Origin: Christensenella sp. UBA1685
GTDB taxonomy: Bacteria > Bacillota > Clostridia > Christensenellales > CAG-138
Direction: 5' to 3'
Length of the DNA stretch: 30,193 bases
Assembly: GCA_002320595.1 (NCBI GenBank)
Contig: DCKB01000019.1
Coordinates: 1 to 30,193 of the forward strand
Shown in pieces: positions 1 to 7,651 of the stretch (the stretch's first letter is position 1; each line of letters begins with the position of its first letter). Under the pieces are notes generated by a model. The model was not told the origin of the DNA and did no database searches. It worked only from the letters and a program-made list of their open reading frames with translations. The position numbers and the translations under genes were made by a program.

Positions 1-24
1 TTGTCGCTTAAGCGCCAAGCAAAA

Positions 25-49
25 CAAAGGGCGGCTTAGCCGCCCTTTG
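25..49 (+). terminator. Intrinsic terminator hairpin at the left edge
   Basis: An 11-bp perfect stem (CAAAGGGCGGC pairing with GCCGCCCTTTG) closes on a TTA loop and is followed by a short T/A-rich stretch (TTTATAT). It probably ends transcription of a gene left of the window. The A-rich 5' flank would let it work in the other direction too. Confidence 0.8.
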
Positions 50-94
50 TTTATATCAAGCATATGAAGATAATCTTTAATGTTTCTTGCTTTC

Positions 95-138
95 TTTACG
101 AAAACAAAAAAATATGATATTCTAAGGATAATCTTATC
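95..138 (+). promoter_or_regulatory. Candidate promoter and operator of the MarR gene
   Basis: A plausible sigma-A promoter is TTTACG (95-100), a 17-bp spacer and TATTCT (118-123). TATGAT at 113-118 is an alternative -10. Just downstream, GATAATCTTATC (127-138) is a perfect dyad. A near copy, GATAATCTTTAA, lies at 69-80. MarR proteins usually repress their own promoters through such dyads, so these are candidate operators; the assignment is inference. Confidence 0.45.
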
Positions 139-185
139 ACGTTTTATCAGTTAAGTCTTTATTAATAGCGAAAGGATGAGAAGCA

Positions 186-668
186 TTGTCCAATTACACT
201 GAGCAGCCCTCTGTTGATCTAATCTTCAAGCAGCTAAACGATAAAGCAAACCTGCTATACAAGTTCGTGATGCTTTATGGAGATTATGTTGCGGAAAATC
301 AGGATTATGGCACGGGTGAACTGATCAACATGGTAGAAGTTCACACGCTCACCGCCATTGAAGAAAACCCGGGGGTAAACATTTCAGAACTGGCCAACAT
401 GTGGAACCGCACCAAAGGTGCAATCTCCCAAACGGCGACAAAACTTGAAAAAAAAGGATACATCCAGCGCCGCAAGCAGGATGGAAACGCAAAAACGGTG
501 ATGCTCTTCCCGACGGAAAAGGGGATTCGCCTGAGCCAGGCCCACAAGCGTTATGACGCCATTGAAGTTTCCAAAACTGTTGATGAACTGCTGCGTGCAG
601 GCTGTACCCCGGAGGAGCTCGATACGTTCTTTAAGGTTGTCACAAAGTATATCGAAATTTTATTGTAA
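186..668 (+). CDS. MarR-family transcriptional regulator
   Basis: A 160-residue winged-helix protein of the usual MarR length. Residues about 50-115 carry the wHTH core: NISELANMWNRTKGAISQ is the recognition-helix region and KLEKKGYIQRRKQDGNAKTV the wing. Terminal helices would form the dimer interface. The start is TTG at 186, chosen because AAAGGATG sits about 8 bases upstream and no better ATG exists. MarR proteins bind palindromic operators as dimers and release them on ligand binding; the ligand cannot be told here. The gene is monocistronic, with a hairpin behind it, and the downstream genes are on the other strand. The GATAATCTTATC dyads upstream suggest autoregulation. Confidence 0.88.
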   Translation: MSNYTEQPSVDLIFKQLNDKANLLYKFVMLYGDYVAENQDYGTGELINMVEVHTLTAIEENPGVNISELANMWNRTKGAISQTATKLEKKGYIQRRKQDGNAKTVMLFPTEKGIRLSQAHKRYDAIEVSKTVDELLRAGCTPEELDTFFKVVTKYIEILL

Positions 669-682
669 TTCCCAACGAACCG

Positions 683-715
683 AAAGCGCAGCCCGCAAAA
701 GCATGGCTGCGCTTT
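683..715. terminator. Hairpin between convergent marR and the 143-residue membrane protein gene
   Basis: An 11-bp perfect stem, AAAGCGCAGCC with GGCTGCGCTTT, encloses an 11-base loop. It lies just after the marR stop and about 50 bases after the stop of the convergent minus-strand gene, so it may serve both. The T-tract on either side is weak. Confidence 0.6.
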
Positions 716-765
716 GACTGTCAGAAAGCAGGACTTTTTATATCCCCACACCGTTTTTATTCTGT

Positions 766-1197
766 TCAATGTGTGCCCACGGCATAGCTGATACCCAAAA
801 TTACATACATTGCACCGAACAGATATGGCATAAAAAGTTCGCTGCCCGAAGGTTTATGGCGGAAACAATCCGTCAGCATTAAGATCTCTCCAAAATAGGC
901 AAGCGCGCCCACGATATAAGCCACGGATTTAAACACCAGATGGTTGTTGTCGGAAAACAGGGAAAGCAGGAACAGCACAGCCGCCACCACCGCAAGCAGG
1001 TTGCGCAGGAACAGCGTGCGCGGGTTCAGTTCGCTTAAGGATTGGCCGGCTTCCGTTTCCGGCACGTCATGCACGTGGCCGCAATTTTCGCACACAAACC
1101 CCCCCGGAGTTTCCGCGGGTTCCGGCGCGGTTGTGTTTTCGGTATCAAGGGGGACATGTTCCATCCTGGCACGCTCTCTTTCCTCAATGGTGTACAT
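766..1197 (-). CDS. Small zinc-ribbon-like membrane protein, unknown function
   Basis: Up to 143 residues. The N-terminal cytoplasmic part has a CENCGHVHD motif (residues 36-44), a half zinc ribbon with only one CxxC. Three hydrophobic segments follow at about 65-82, 88-108 and 120-139. I do not recognise a named family. The start is uncertain: an AT-rich -10-like TATAAA lies only a few bases before the first ATG (1197), so the real start may be the ATG at 1164 (residue 12). The gene stands alone between marR and psuG, convergent with marR. A role in sensing or membrane homeostasis cannot be inferred from the sequence. Confidence 0.7.
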   Translation of the reverse strand: MYTIEERERARMEHVPLDTENTTAPEPAETPGGFVCENCGHVHDVPETEAGQSLSELNPRTLFLRNLLAVVAAVLFLLSLFSDNNHLVFKSVAYIVGALAYFGEILMLTDCFRHKPSGSELFMPYLFGAMYVILGISYAVGTH

Positions 1198-1273
1198 TTT
1201 ATTTTATAATAACGGCAGGCCGAAATGGAAGCCCAAAAATGCAGAAAATCAAGGAATTTTTGTGAATTTATGC

Positions 1274-1299
1274 GCAGAGGGCCCGTACGGGCCCTCTGC
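1274..1299 (-). terminator. Perfect 26-base palindrome behind psuG
   Basis: The two 13-base halves (GCAGAGGGCCCGT and its exact complement) form an uninterrupted palindrome centred at 1286/1287. It starts 9 bases beyond the psuG stop on the minus strand, where a terminator is expected. The sequence after it on that strand is AT-rich but not a U-tract, so termination efficiency is unclear. Confidence 0.6.
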
Positions 1300-1307
1300 A
1301 GGCACAT

Positions 1308-2216
1308 TCAAAGCCGCTTTGCAATCTCGGAAGCAAGCGCCACGTTGTTGTATACAAGCTTGATGTTGGAGGCCAGGCTGTTGCCTCCGGTAATCTCGTG
1401 AATGCGTGCGAGCAGGAAAGGTGTGGTTGCTTTCCCATGAATGCCGCGTTCGCGGGCTTCAGCGCATGCTTCCTCGATCACGCGTTCAATGTAATCCGAA
1501 TCAAGCGCATATTCCTCCGGAATCGGGTTTGTGATGAGCATTCCGCCGTGATAGCCAAGCTCATATTGCGCACGGATCGCGGAAGCGATTTCCTCCGGCG
1601 TATCCATACGGTAATCCACAGGCAGGCCGCTTTTGCGCGTGTAAAACGCAGGAAGTTCATCTGTCTGGTAGCCTATCACGGGCACACCGCGCGTTTCAAG
1701 GTATTCCATGGTCAGCGGCAGATCCAGAATGCTCTTCGCGCCCGCGCACACCACGGCCACGGGTGTTTTTCCAAGTTCTTCGAGATCCGCGGAGATGTCC
1801 ATGGTTTCCTGCGCGCCGCGGTGCACGCCGCCGATTCCGCCCGTTGCATGAATGCGCACGCCGGCCATGGCAGCCAGGATCATCGTGCCAGTCACGGTTG
1901 TTGCGCCATCGAGTTTCTTTGCAACAAGCAGAGGGATATCACGGCGGCTGGCCTTGATCACCTTCGTACCCGTGCGGGCAAGATAATCGAGTTGGTCTTC
2001 CTCCAGGCCGACGCAAAGCTTGCCGCCCAAAATCGCGCAGGTCGCGGGGACTGCGCCGTGCTCCCGCGCAACCTGCTCACAGCCACGCGCAGTCTCAAGG
2101 TTCTGTGGGTACGGCATGCCGTGTGAGATGATTGTCGATTCAAGCGCAACAACAGGCTTTCCCTGCGCGAGCGCCTCCCGCACTTCGCGGGAAACAAAAA
2201 GATGTTGGTTCAGCAT
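1308..2216 (-). CDS. psuG: Pseudouridine-5'-phosphate glycosidase
   Basis: Splits pseudouridine 5'-phosphate into uracil and ribose 5-phosphate, a manganese-dependent cytosolic reaction in pseudouridine salvage. With the ATG at 2216 the protein has 302 residues, the normal PsuG length. Family hallmarks are ALESTIISHGMPYPQN (about 24-39), VIKASRRD (86-93), HATGGIGGVHRG (123-134), the DISADLEEL stretch, and AGAKSILDLP (158-167). K161 corresponds by position to the catalytic Lys of E. coli PsuG, and E26 to the conserved Glu. The ATG at 2216 is preferred because AAGGAG lies 9 bases upstream; a TTG six bases earlier is too close. No PfkB-type pseudouridine kinase (PsuK) is adjacent, so the phosphorylated substrate must come from elsewhere. 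Confidence 0.95.
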   Translation of the reverse strand: MLNQHLFVSREVREALAQGKPVVALESTIISHGMPYPQNLETARGCEQVAREHGAVPATCAILGGKLCVGLEEDQLDYLARTGTKVIKASRRDIPLLVAKKLDGATTVTGTMILAAMAGVRIHATGGIGGVHRGAQETMDISADLEELGKTPVAVVCAGAKSILDLPLTMEYLETRGVPVIGYQTDELPAFYTRKSGLPVDYRMDTPEEIASAIRAQYELGYHGGMLITNPIPEEYALDSDYIERVIEEACAEARERGIHGKATTPFLLARIHEITGGNSLASNIKLVYNNVALASEIAKRL

Positions 2217-2279
2217 AGTCAAAAGCTCCTTTGCATCGCAAAACTTTCCAGCTTACGAGTACTGTAGTCATATGATAAT

Positions 2280-2308
2280 ATTATAGCGAATCCGGCGCTG
2301 TTCCACAA
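2280..2308 (-). promoter_or_regulatory. Sigma-A promoter of psuG
   Basis: On the minus strand TTGTGG (2303-2308), a 17-bp spacer and a perfect TATAAT (2280-2285) lie about 65 bases before the psuG start codon. Confidence 0.75.
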
Positions 2309-2329
2309 TACGGCGGAGTATGTTAAAAT
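2301..2329 (+). promoter_or_regulatory. Candidate promoter of the CPBP protease gene, divergent from psuG
   Basis: On the plus strand TTCCAC (2301-2306) is followed after 17 bp by TAAAAT (2324-2329), with a TGN extended -10 (2321-2323). Its -35 overlaps the -35 of the divergent psuG promoter, so the two would compete or be co-regulated. Confidence 0.45.
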
Positions 2330-2401
2330 AGGAGAGCAGCGGCAGGCAGCCGCCTCGCCCAGAAAACTCCAAAAGGAAAGGAATGCTTTGCTGCGCAAGG
2401 C

Positions 2402-3232
2402 ATGGTTCCAGAAATGCGGTTCAAACAGGTTATGATCGCTTTGGGAAAAGCAGCATGCTATACGCTGCTTTTCATTGGCACGCAATTGTTTGTGAGCTAT
2501 GCCGCGGCTGTGTTCATGGGCATTCGCTCGGGGCTTCAGATCCTATCCGGCGACTCCGCGCCGGAGGCAGGCGCGTTGGCAGAGCAAATGGCTGACACGC
2601 TTCTTGGAAATGCAATGCTACTTACGCTCATCTCAAATGCCCTCACGCTTTTGATTCTTCTTCCGGTCTTTGCAGCCCAGAAAAAAAGTTATGTGCGGGA
2701 AATTTCCCTCTTTCCTCTTGTGCCAGGTGCCATTTGGCCGCTTGTTTCAGGCGCCATGGCGCTCGCGGCTGTGGTTGCGCTCGTCCTTGCCCTGCTGCCC
2801 ATCCCGCAGGAGCTGATGGAGGCATACAATAACGCCGCCGTGGGCCTTGGCGAGCCCGGGCTCATCAGCGCGCTTTCCACGGTGCTTTTTGCACCCATTG
2901 CGGAGGAAGTGATTTTCCGCGGGCTTGTATATACGCGCCTGCGCCGCGCAATGCCGGCGGCGCTTGCATGCGTGCTTTCAAGTTTGGTGTTTGGCCTGCT
3001 GCACGGCCAGCTCCTTTGGATCGCCTATGCGTTTATAATGGGCGTGGTGCTTACGCTCGTGTTTGAGCGCACGGGCACCCTTTGGGCAAGCATTGTCGTG
3101 CATGTTACGTTCAACCTTGTGGGCACATACGCCGTGCAATACCTGCCGGGCAGTTTTTTCATTCTCGTGCTGGGCCTTGCAGGCGCGGCAGCGAGTTGGA
3201 ATTGGATTACGCATCTCTACCCGCGCGCCTGA
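2402..3232 (+). CDS. CPBP-family intramembrane glutamic protease
   Basis: A 276-residue polytopic membrane protein with the CPBP (Abi/CAAX-protease) signature. EEVIFRG (168-174) supplies the Glu pair and Arg; FGLLHGQ (197-203) and VVHVTFNLVG (232-241) supply the His and Asn residues of the other two motifs. Seven or so hydrophobic segments span about 15-40, 72-92, 105-133, 155-170, 185-200, 205-222 and 228-265. The family cleaves within the membrane; bacterial substrates are mostly unknown, and some members act in bacteriocin immunity. The start is uncertain: ATG 2402 has only a close GCAAGG, AAGGAAAGG lies 20 bases away, and ATG 2414 is an alternative. It is followed by the PPC-domain gene and dsdA on the same strand. 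Confidence 0.88.
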   Translation: MVPEMRFKQVMIALGKAACYTLLFIGTQLFVSYAAAVFMGIRSGLQILSGDSAPEAGALAEQMADTLLGNAMLLTLISNALTLLILLPVFAAQKKSYVREISLFPLVPGAIWPLVSGAMALAAVVALVLALLPIPQELMEAYNNAAVGLGEPGLISALSTVLFAPIAEEVIFRGLVYTRLRRAMPAALACVLSSLVFGLLHGQLLWIAYAFIMGVVLTLVFERTGTLWASIVVHVTFNLVGTYAVQYLPGSFFILVLGLAGAAASWNWITHLYPRA

Positions 3233-3271
3233 TGCAGGCAGTGGGATCGATTAAAAAGGAGTATTTCACAC

Positions 3272-3694
3272 ATGGAGTACCGCAGGTTTGGCAGCATGAT
3301 TATCGCCCGGCTGGATAAGGGAGAAGAGATTCTGGAACAGCTCAAGGCAATTTCCCTTGCGGAGCAGATCAAGCTCGCACATGTGAGCGCCCTTGGCGCG
3401 CTGGATGAATTCACGGCCGGCGTGTTTGACACCGGCACAAAGCAGTTTTTCCCCAATACATTCCACGGGGCCTACGAAATCGTTTCCCTCACCGGCACCG
3501 TAACCACCATGGACGGGGCGTATTACAGCCACCTCCATATGAGCGCGGGCGATAGAGAGGGGCGCGTGTTCGGCGGCCATTTGAGCCGCGCCAGGATCAG
3601 CGCGACATGCGAAATGGTGATTCAGATCGTCGAAGGCCGGGTTGACCGTGCGTTTGACGGAGAAACCGGGTTGAACCTGTTTAAATTTGATTGA
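3272..3694 (+). CDS. PPC-domain (DUF296) protein
   Basis: A 140-residue single-domain protein of the plants-and-prokaryotes-conserved (PPC, DUF296) family. These form trimers and are annotated as DNA-binding by similarity to plant AT-hook proteins, but the bacterial role is not settled. The metal-site pattern SHLHMSAGDREGRVFGGHL supplies H87, H89 and H103. Strand motifs AHVSALGALDEF and YEIVSLTGTVT match the fold. An AAAAAGGAG site precedes the ATG at good spacing. It overlaps nothing and is followed by dsdA after only 19 bases, suggesting co-transcription. A link to D-serine degradation is possible from position only. Confidence 0.88.
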   Translation: MEYRRFGSMIIARLDKGEEILEQLKAISLAEQIKLAHVSALGALDEFTAGVFDTGTKQFFPNTFHGAYEIVSLTGTVTTMDGAYYSHLHMSAGDREGRVFGGHLSRARISATCEMVIQIVEGRVDRAFDGETGLNLFKFD

Positions 3695-3713
3695 ACGATC
3701 GGAGGGATTTTTC

Positions 3714-5027
3714 ATGCAAGAAACCGACTCCATCCTGCAAAAGGTCGCAGCGGCTGAGCCGTGCGTTTGGTTCAGCCCAAATTTGCGCCCTGCAAAGGAA
3801 GCGCTTGCCGCCATTCCGTATACCCGCACAAACGTGCGCGATGCCGCAGAGAGGCTCGCGCGTTTTGCGCCATATATCGAGCGCTGCTTCCCCGAGACCG
3901 CAGCAGACGGCGGGCTGATCGAATCCCCGCTGACAGAGATTCCCCACATGGCTGCTTTGCTGCGCGAAACTGAAGCCCTCTGCCTGCCCGGGCGCATGTT
4001 TTTAAAGCGCGACAGCGACCTTGCCGTGGCAGGGTCCGTGAAGGCGCGCGGCGGCATTTACGAGGTGCTCAAGCATGCGGAAACACTTGCGCTTAAAGAG
4101 GGCGTCCTGCATACAACGGACGATTATGCGGTTCTTGCTGAACCGCAATGCAAGGCATTTTTCAACCGGTATGAAATCGCGGTCGGCTCAACCGGCAACC
4201 TTGGGCTTTCCATCGGCATCATGAGCGCGGCGCTCGGGTTCCGCGTTACGGTGCATATGTCCAGTGATGCGCGGCAGTGGAAGAAGGATCTGCTGCGCAG
4301 CAAGGGCGTGCGCGTGATGGAATATGCCGGGGATTATTCCGAAGCCGTGCGGCAAGGCCGTGCGCTTTCCGATGCGGACCCGATGAGCTATTTTGTGGAC
4401 GATGAAAATTCCGTGGATCTGTTTATGGGCTATGCCGTGGCGGCAGAGCGCTTACAGGGCCAGCTTTCAGCAAAAGGGATTCCCGTAGATGCGGAGCATC
4501 CGCTGTTTGTTTATCTGCCCTGTGGCGTAGGCGGCGCGCCGGGCGGCATCACCTTCGGGCTTAAGCTGGTTTACGGAGACAACGTACACGTGTTTTATGT
4601 GGAGCCTGTGCAATGCCCCTGCATGCTGCTCGGCCTTGCTACGGGGTTGAACAGCAAAATCTGTGTGCAGGATGTCGGGCTTACCGGGAAAACACACGCA
4701 GACGGCCTCGCCGTTGGGCGTCCTTCCGGTTTCGTAGGCAGTGTGGTTCGCGCATTGGTTTCCGGTGAATTCACCATTGAGGATTACCGGCTGTATGATC
4801 TGATGCGCGCGCTGCTCAATACCGAAGGCATTTTTATTGAGCCTTCAGCCTGCGCTTGCCTGCCCGGCCCCGCAATGCTCGCCGCTGCGCCGGGCATGGA
4901 TGCATATCTGACTGCGCACCGACTTTCCGGACGCATGGACAATGCCGCACATGTGCTTTGGGCAACGGGCGGCCGGCTTGTGCCCAAGGAAATCCGCAAC
5001 GAGTATATCAAAACACGGCTAAAGTAA
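3714..5027 (+). CDS. dsdA: D-serine ammonia-lyase (D-serine dehydratase)
   Basis: A PLP enzyme converting D-serine to pyruvate and ammonia in the cytosol. The 437-residue length and motif order fit DsdA: NLRPAKEAL near residues 23-31, the PLP-lysine motif DLAVAGSVKARGGIYEVLKH (102-121, K110 forming the Schiff base), and the phosphate-binding loop GSTGNLGLSIG (158-168). FLKRDSDL precedes the lysine as in the family. The ATG at 3714 is chosen because CGGAGGGA lies about 8 bases upstream; an in-frame TTG 27 bases earlier overlaps the previous gene and lacks a site. It is the last gene of the plus-strand group and fits the D-amino-acid theme of the convergent locus beyond it. Confidence 0.93.
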   Translation: MQETDSILQKVAAAEPCVWFSPNLRPAKEALAAIPYTRTNVRDAAERLARFAPYIERCFPETAADGGLIESPLTEIPHMAALLRETEALCLPGRMFLKRDSDLAVAGSVKARGGIYEVLKHAETLALKEGVLHTTDDYAVLAEPQCKAFFNRYEIAVGSTGNLGLSIGIMSAALGFRVTVHMSSDARQWKKDLLRSKGVRVMEYAGDYSEAVRQGRALSDADPMSYFVDDENSVDLFMGYAVAAERLQGQLSAKGIPVDAEHPLFVYLPCGVGGAPGGITFGLKLVYGDNVHVFYVEPVQCPCMLLGLATGLNSKICVQDVGLTGKTHADGLAVGRPSGFVGSVVRALVSGEFTIEDYRLYDLMRALLNTEGIFIEPSACACLPGPAMLAAAPGMDAYLTAHRLSGRMDNAAHVLWATGGRLVPKEIRNEYIKTRLK

Positions 5028-5051
5028 TAAAAAGCGCCTGCGAAAACCCGA

Positions 5052-5107
5052 AAAAGTGGCTGTGCGCCACTTTTCGACAGGCTGAAGGGCGAATGCCCTC
5101 TTTTTTC
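5052..5107. terminator. Double-hairpin terminator between convergent dsdA and the kinase-like gene
   Basis: The first stem, AAAAGTGGC (5052-5060) with GCCACTTTT (5066-5074), is followed by a short stem AGGGC (5086-5090) with GCCCT (5095-5099) and a run of CTTTTTT. The second hairpin and T-run form a good plus-strand terminator for dsdA. On the minus strand, A/T symmetry lets the region end the long peptide operon too. Confidence 0.75.
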
Positions 5108-5131
5108 GTTTCATTGCATGTTCACCGGCAT

Positions 5132-5818
5132 CTATGCGCACGGCTCCAACCCGAAATGGCGCATGAGCGCCGCAAGCGTTTCCTCCCGGGTATCCGTCTG
5201 CGTATCCTCGCGCACAATGGTGAAAAACCCACTGTTTGCATATTCTGCGTAGTGCTCCGGGCTGTTGATGCGCGCGATGCAGGCGCGGAAGTTCGCCATG
5301 GTTGCATCCGGATTGTCGGCCGCCTGAATCTGGCTCAGCAGGAACTGTTTTTCTTCATCCGACCGGTCGAAAAACCGCTCCACGGACATGCTGCAAGGGG
5401 AAAGCATCACCGCCACGCGGGAATAATCGGAAATCGCGTGCAGGATCGGAAGCGGAATGTTCGTATCCACGATGATCTTGCGCCCATCCGCCGAAAGCCG
5501 CAGCAACTCCGCAATCTCAATATCCGTCGACTCACGGGAACCGCCTGAAACCCATGCCTCATATTCTTCCGGCGTGCGGTTCACAAATGCCTGCCAGCTT
5601 TCCATGGTTTCAAAATAGCACAGGTTTGGCTGGATCTGCGGGTCGAGTAAGCCTTCCGGCAAAATATAATGGTGATAGTTTTCACCGCAGAAGATCATGC
5701 CGCAGCGGTCGGCAAGCATCCGCACCATGGTGGATTTTCCCGCATATGCTGTCCCCGTAATGAAATAAACATTGCGAAGGTAATGCTTCAGGATGTTGCT
5801 TTCAATGTCGATCTTCAT
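5132..5818 (-). CDS. P-loop kinase-like protein, function unknown
   Basis: A 228-residue cytosolic protein with a Walker A motif GTAYAGKST (22-30) right after a hydrophobic beta strand (NVYFIT). A Walker-B-like strand, GRKIIVDTNIP, sits mid-protein. The remainder is helical with Asp/Glu-rich helices (RSDEEKQFLL), as in small-molecule kinases of the AAA/shikimate-kinase-like type. I do not recognise a named family or substrate. Its ATG overlaps the stop of the upstream racemase (ATGA), so the two are translationally coupled. It is the last gene of the peptide/D-amino-acid operon. It is not a PfkB protein and so is not an obvious PsuK. Confidence 0.8.
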   Translation of the reverse strand: MKIDIESNILKHYLRNVYFITGTAYAGKSTMVRMLADRCGMIFCGENYHHYILPEGLLDPQIQPNLCYFETMESWQAFVNRTPEEYEAWVSGGSRESTDIEIAELLRLSADGRKIIVDTNIPLPILHAISDYSRVAVMLSPCSMSVERFFDRSDEEKQFLLSQIQAADNPDATMANFRACIARINSPEHYAEYANSGFFTIVREDTQTDTREETLAALMRHFGLEPCA

Positions 5819-6516
5819 ACATCTTTCACCTTGCACCCGGCAAATTCGATTGCCGCGCGCGCAAGTACTGCCGTCGGATCCACAACCGGGTACGGCAGCG
5901 CATAATCCGCAAAGGCAATGGGAAGCTCCGTGCAGCCGAGCACAAAAGCCTCCACGCCCAAAGCGAGCATCGCATCCAGCACCACGCGCACGGGGGTCGT
6001 GTCAAATGCGGCATTGCCGGCCTTTACGCCATCGTAAATAAGCGCCATGACCCGCTTCTGCCCCGCCGCATCCGGCTTCACAACCGCTACGCCGTGCTCC
6101 CCGAACAGGCGTTCATAGATGCCCGTCTGGATGGTGCCGTCCGTCGCGAGCAAGCCCACGGTCTTGATCTTCCGCCGGTCGATCTCCTCCGCCGTAAGCC
6201 GCAGCATATGCAGCACAGGGAGCTTTGTTGCAGCGCAAACGCCGTCATAAAAATAATGTGCCGTGTTACAGGGCATCATCAGAACGTCCGCACCCGCGCG
6301 CTCCAGCGTGCGCGCCGAAGTCGCAAGCTGCGGCAACGGATTTTCGCCGCCTGTAAGGATGGCGGCTGTGCGGTCCGGAATGTTCGTATTGCTGTCGATG
6401 AGCACGCGCGGATGCTCCTGATCGCATTTTGCATCCGTCATCGTAACGATTTTGCGGAACAAATCCGCCGTTGCAAGCGGCCCCATGCCGCCGATGATTC
6501 CGATTGTCTTTTTCAT
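5815..6516 (-). CDS. Aspartate/glutamate racemase family protein
   Basis: A cofactor-independent racemase of 233 residues, the normal length. It carries the N-terminal GIIGGMGPLATADLF (7-21) and two catalytic cysteines in MPCNTAHYF (C83) and LGCTELPIAF (C195), the two-base pair used to invert the alpha carbon. Substrates are aspartate, glutamate or a related amino acid; sequence alone does not decide. The MKKTIGIIGG start at 6516 is chosen because the family begins there. The in-frame extension back to 6657 is an intergenic repeat-like stretch, and ATG 6522 is also possible. In the operon it could turn D-Glu from imported murein peptides into L-Glu. It is coupled to the following kinase-like gene by an ATGA overlap. 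Confidence 0.88.
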   Translation of the reverse strand: MKKTIGIIGGMGPLATADLFRKIVTMTDAKCDQEHPRVLIDSNTNIPDRTAAILTGGENPLPQLATSARTLERAGADVLMMPCNTAHYFYDGVCAATKLPVLHMLRLTAEEIDRRKIKTVGLLATDGTIQTGIYERLFGEHGVAVVKPDAAGQKRVMALIYDGVKAGNAAFDTTPVRVVLDAMLALGVEAFVLGCTELPIAFADYALPYPVVDPTAVLARAAIEFAGCKVKDV

Positions 6517-6620
6517 GTTCATGTGTCGCTTTAATTGCCTTTCCGCGTAACCAAACGTATTTCGCTTTTTTGCGCCGCCCTGCATATCAGCGGGGCGGTT
6601 GCGGTGTTGCCGCACTTCAT

Positions 6621-6656
6621 TGAACTCCCTCCGCTCAGGTGAGCGGAGGGAGTTCA
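6621..6656. terminator. 17-bp near-perfect inverted repeat between the desulfhydrase and racemase genes
   Basis: TGAACTCCCTCCGCTCA (6621-6637) and its exact complement (6640-6656) are separated by only two bases. The repeat begins 5 bases after the desulfhydrase stop on the minus strand. It could be a partial terminator or an mRNA-stabilising hairpin that separates expression of the last two operon genes. No U-tract follows on the minus strand. Confidence 0.6.
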
Positions 6657-6660
6657 TAAA

Positions 6661-7638
6661 TTATTTTACGACTGCCTCCGGGTCGATGGCAAACAGGCTT
6701 GCCGCACCGCCACTGTGCAGGAACAGCACAGTCTCGTTCTCCTTGATTTCTCCCTTGCGGCAGAGGTCAATGAGCCCTGCGAAGGTCTTGCCGGTATAAA
6801 CCGGGTCGAGCATCAGCCCTTCCTTGCGCGCCATCATGCGCACTGCCTCAAGGCCTTCCTCGGAAGGCTGTGCATAGCCCGCACCATAGTACCGGCGCAC
6901 ATCCACCTCGGCAGGCGTAAGAGGAACGTCCTCACCCATCAGCTTGGCGGTTTCCGGCACGAGCTCCGCTACGATCTCCTCAAACGGATCCTCGCAGACG
7001 GCGATGCCCGTCACGGCAGCACCCCCGCCATAAAGCATTGTGCCAAGCACCATGCCGGCCAGCGTGCCGCCGCTGCCTGCGGTGCAGATCACACGGTCAA
7101 TTTTCACATCCGCGGCCTTCGCCTGCGCGAAGACCTCCTCCGCGCACTTCACATACCCAAGCGTACCGAGCGGCACGCTGCCGCCCACAGGCACGAGATA
7201 CGGTTTGCGGCCTGCCGCGCGCAGCTCGTCCGCAAGCTTATCCATTTCAACATAAACATCGTCATAGCTGTCCGTATCCACAAAGCGGACATCCACATCC
7301 ATAAGCGCCTCAAGCAGCAGGTTGCCCTTGCGGCCCAAGACCCCACGCTTTTTGAGCATCAGGATGGGCTCTATTCCAAGCCTGCGGCAACAGGCCGCTG
7401 TGAGCATCGCATGGTTGGATTGTGCGCCGCCCGTAGTGATCACCACATCGCAGCCCTTCTCCTTCGCGTCCGCAAGCAGGTATTCGAGCTTGCGCACCTT
7501 GTTGCCGCCAAGGCTCACACCCGTCATGTCGTCCCGCTTGATATAGATGCTGCGGCCGAGTTCCGCGCTGATGTTTTCAAGCTTGTAAAACGGCGTGGGC
7601 AGTTGTGCGAGCGGAATGCGCGGAATGTTGTTTTTCAT
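6661..7638 (-). CDS. D-cysteine desulfhydrase / ACC deaminase family PLP enzyme
   Basis: A fold-type II PLP enzyme of 325 residues. The cofactor lysine is K47 in SLGGNKVRKLEYL; the SNH triplet (74-76) in TTGGAQSNHAML and the phosphate loop TAGSGGTLAG (186-195) match D-cysteine desulfhydrase (DcyD) and ACC deaminase. DcyD makes pyruvate, H2S and ammonia from D-cysteine; relatives act on other D-amino acids or ACC. Firmicute members beside D-amino-acid genes are usually called D-cysteine desulfhydrase, so I favour that, with substrate uncertain. GGAGGAG lies 6 bases before the ATG. It sits 13 bases after the LysA-like gene in the same operon. Confidence 0.88.
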   Translation of the reverse strand: MKNNIPRIPLAQLPTPFYKLENISAELGRSIYIKRDDMTGVSLGGNKVRKLEYLLADAKEKGCDVVITTGGAQSNHAMLTAACCRRLGIEPILMLKKRGVLGRKGNLLLEALMDVDVRFVDTDSYDDVYVEMDKLADELRAAGRKPYLVPVGGSVPLGTLGYVKCAEEVFAQAKAADVKIDRVICTAGSGGTLAGMVLGTMLYGGGAAVTGIAVCEDPFEEIVAELVPETAKLMGEDVPLTPAEVDVRRYYGAGYAQPSEEGLEAVRMMARKEGLMLDPVYTGKTFAGLIDLCRKGEIKENETVLFLHSGGAASLFAIDPEAVVK

Positions 7639-7651
7639 GGTATACTCCTCC

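Noticed and set aside
6517..6657. Forty-seven extra N-terminal residues on the racemase
   Set aside because: The family starts at MKKTIGIIGG; the extension runs through the inverted repeat and has no ribosome site.
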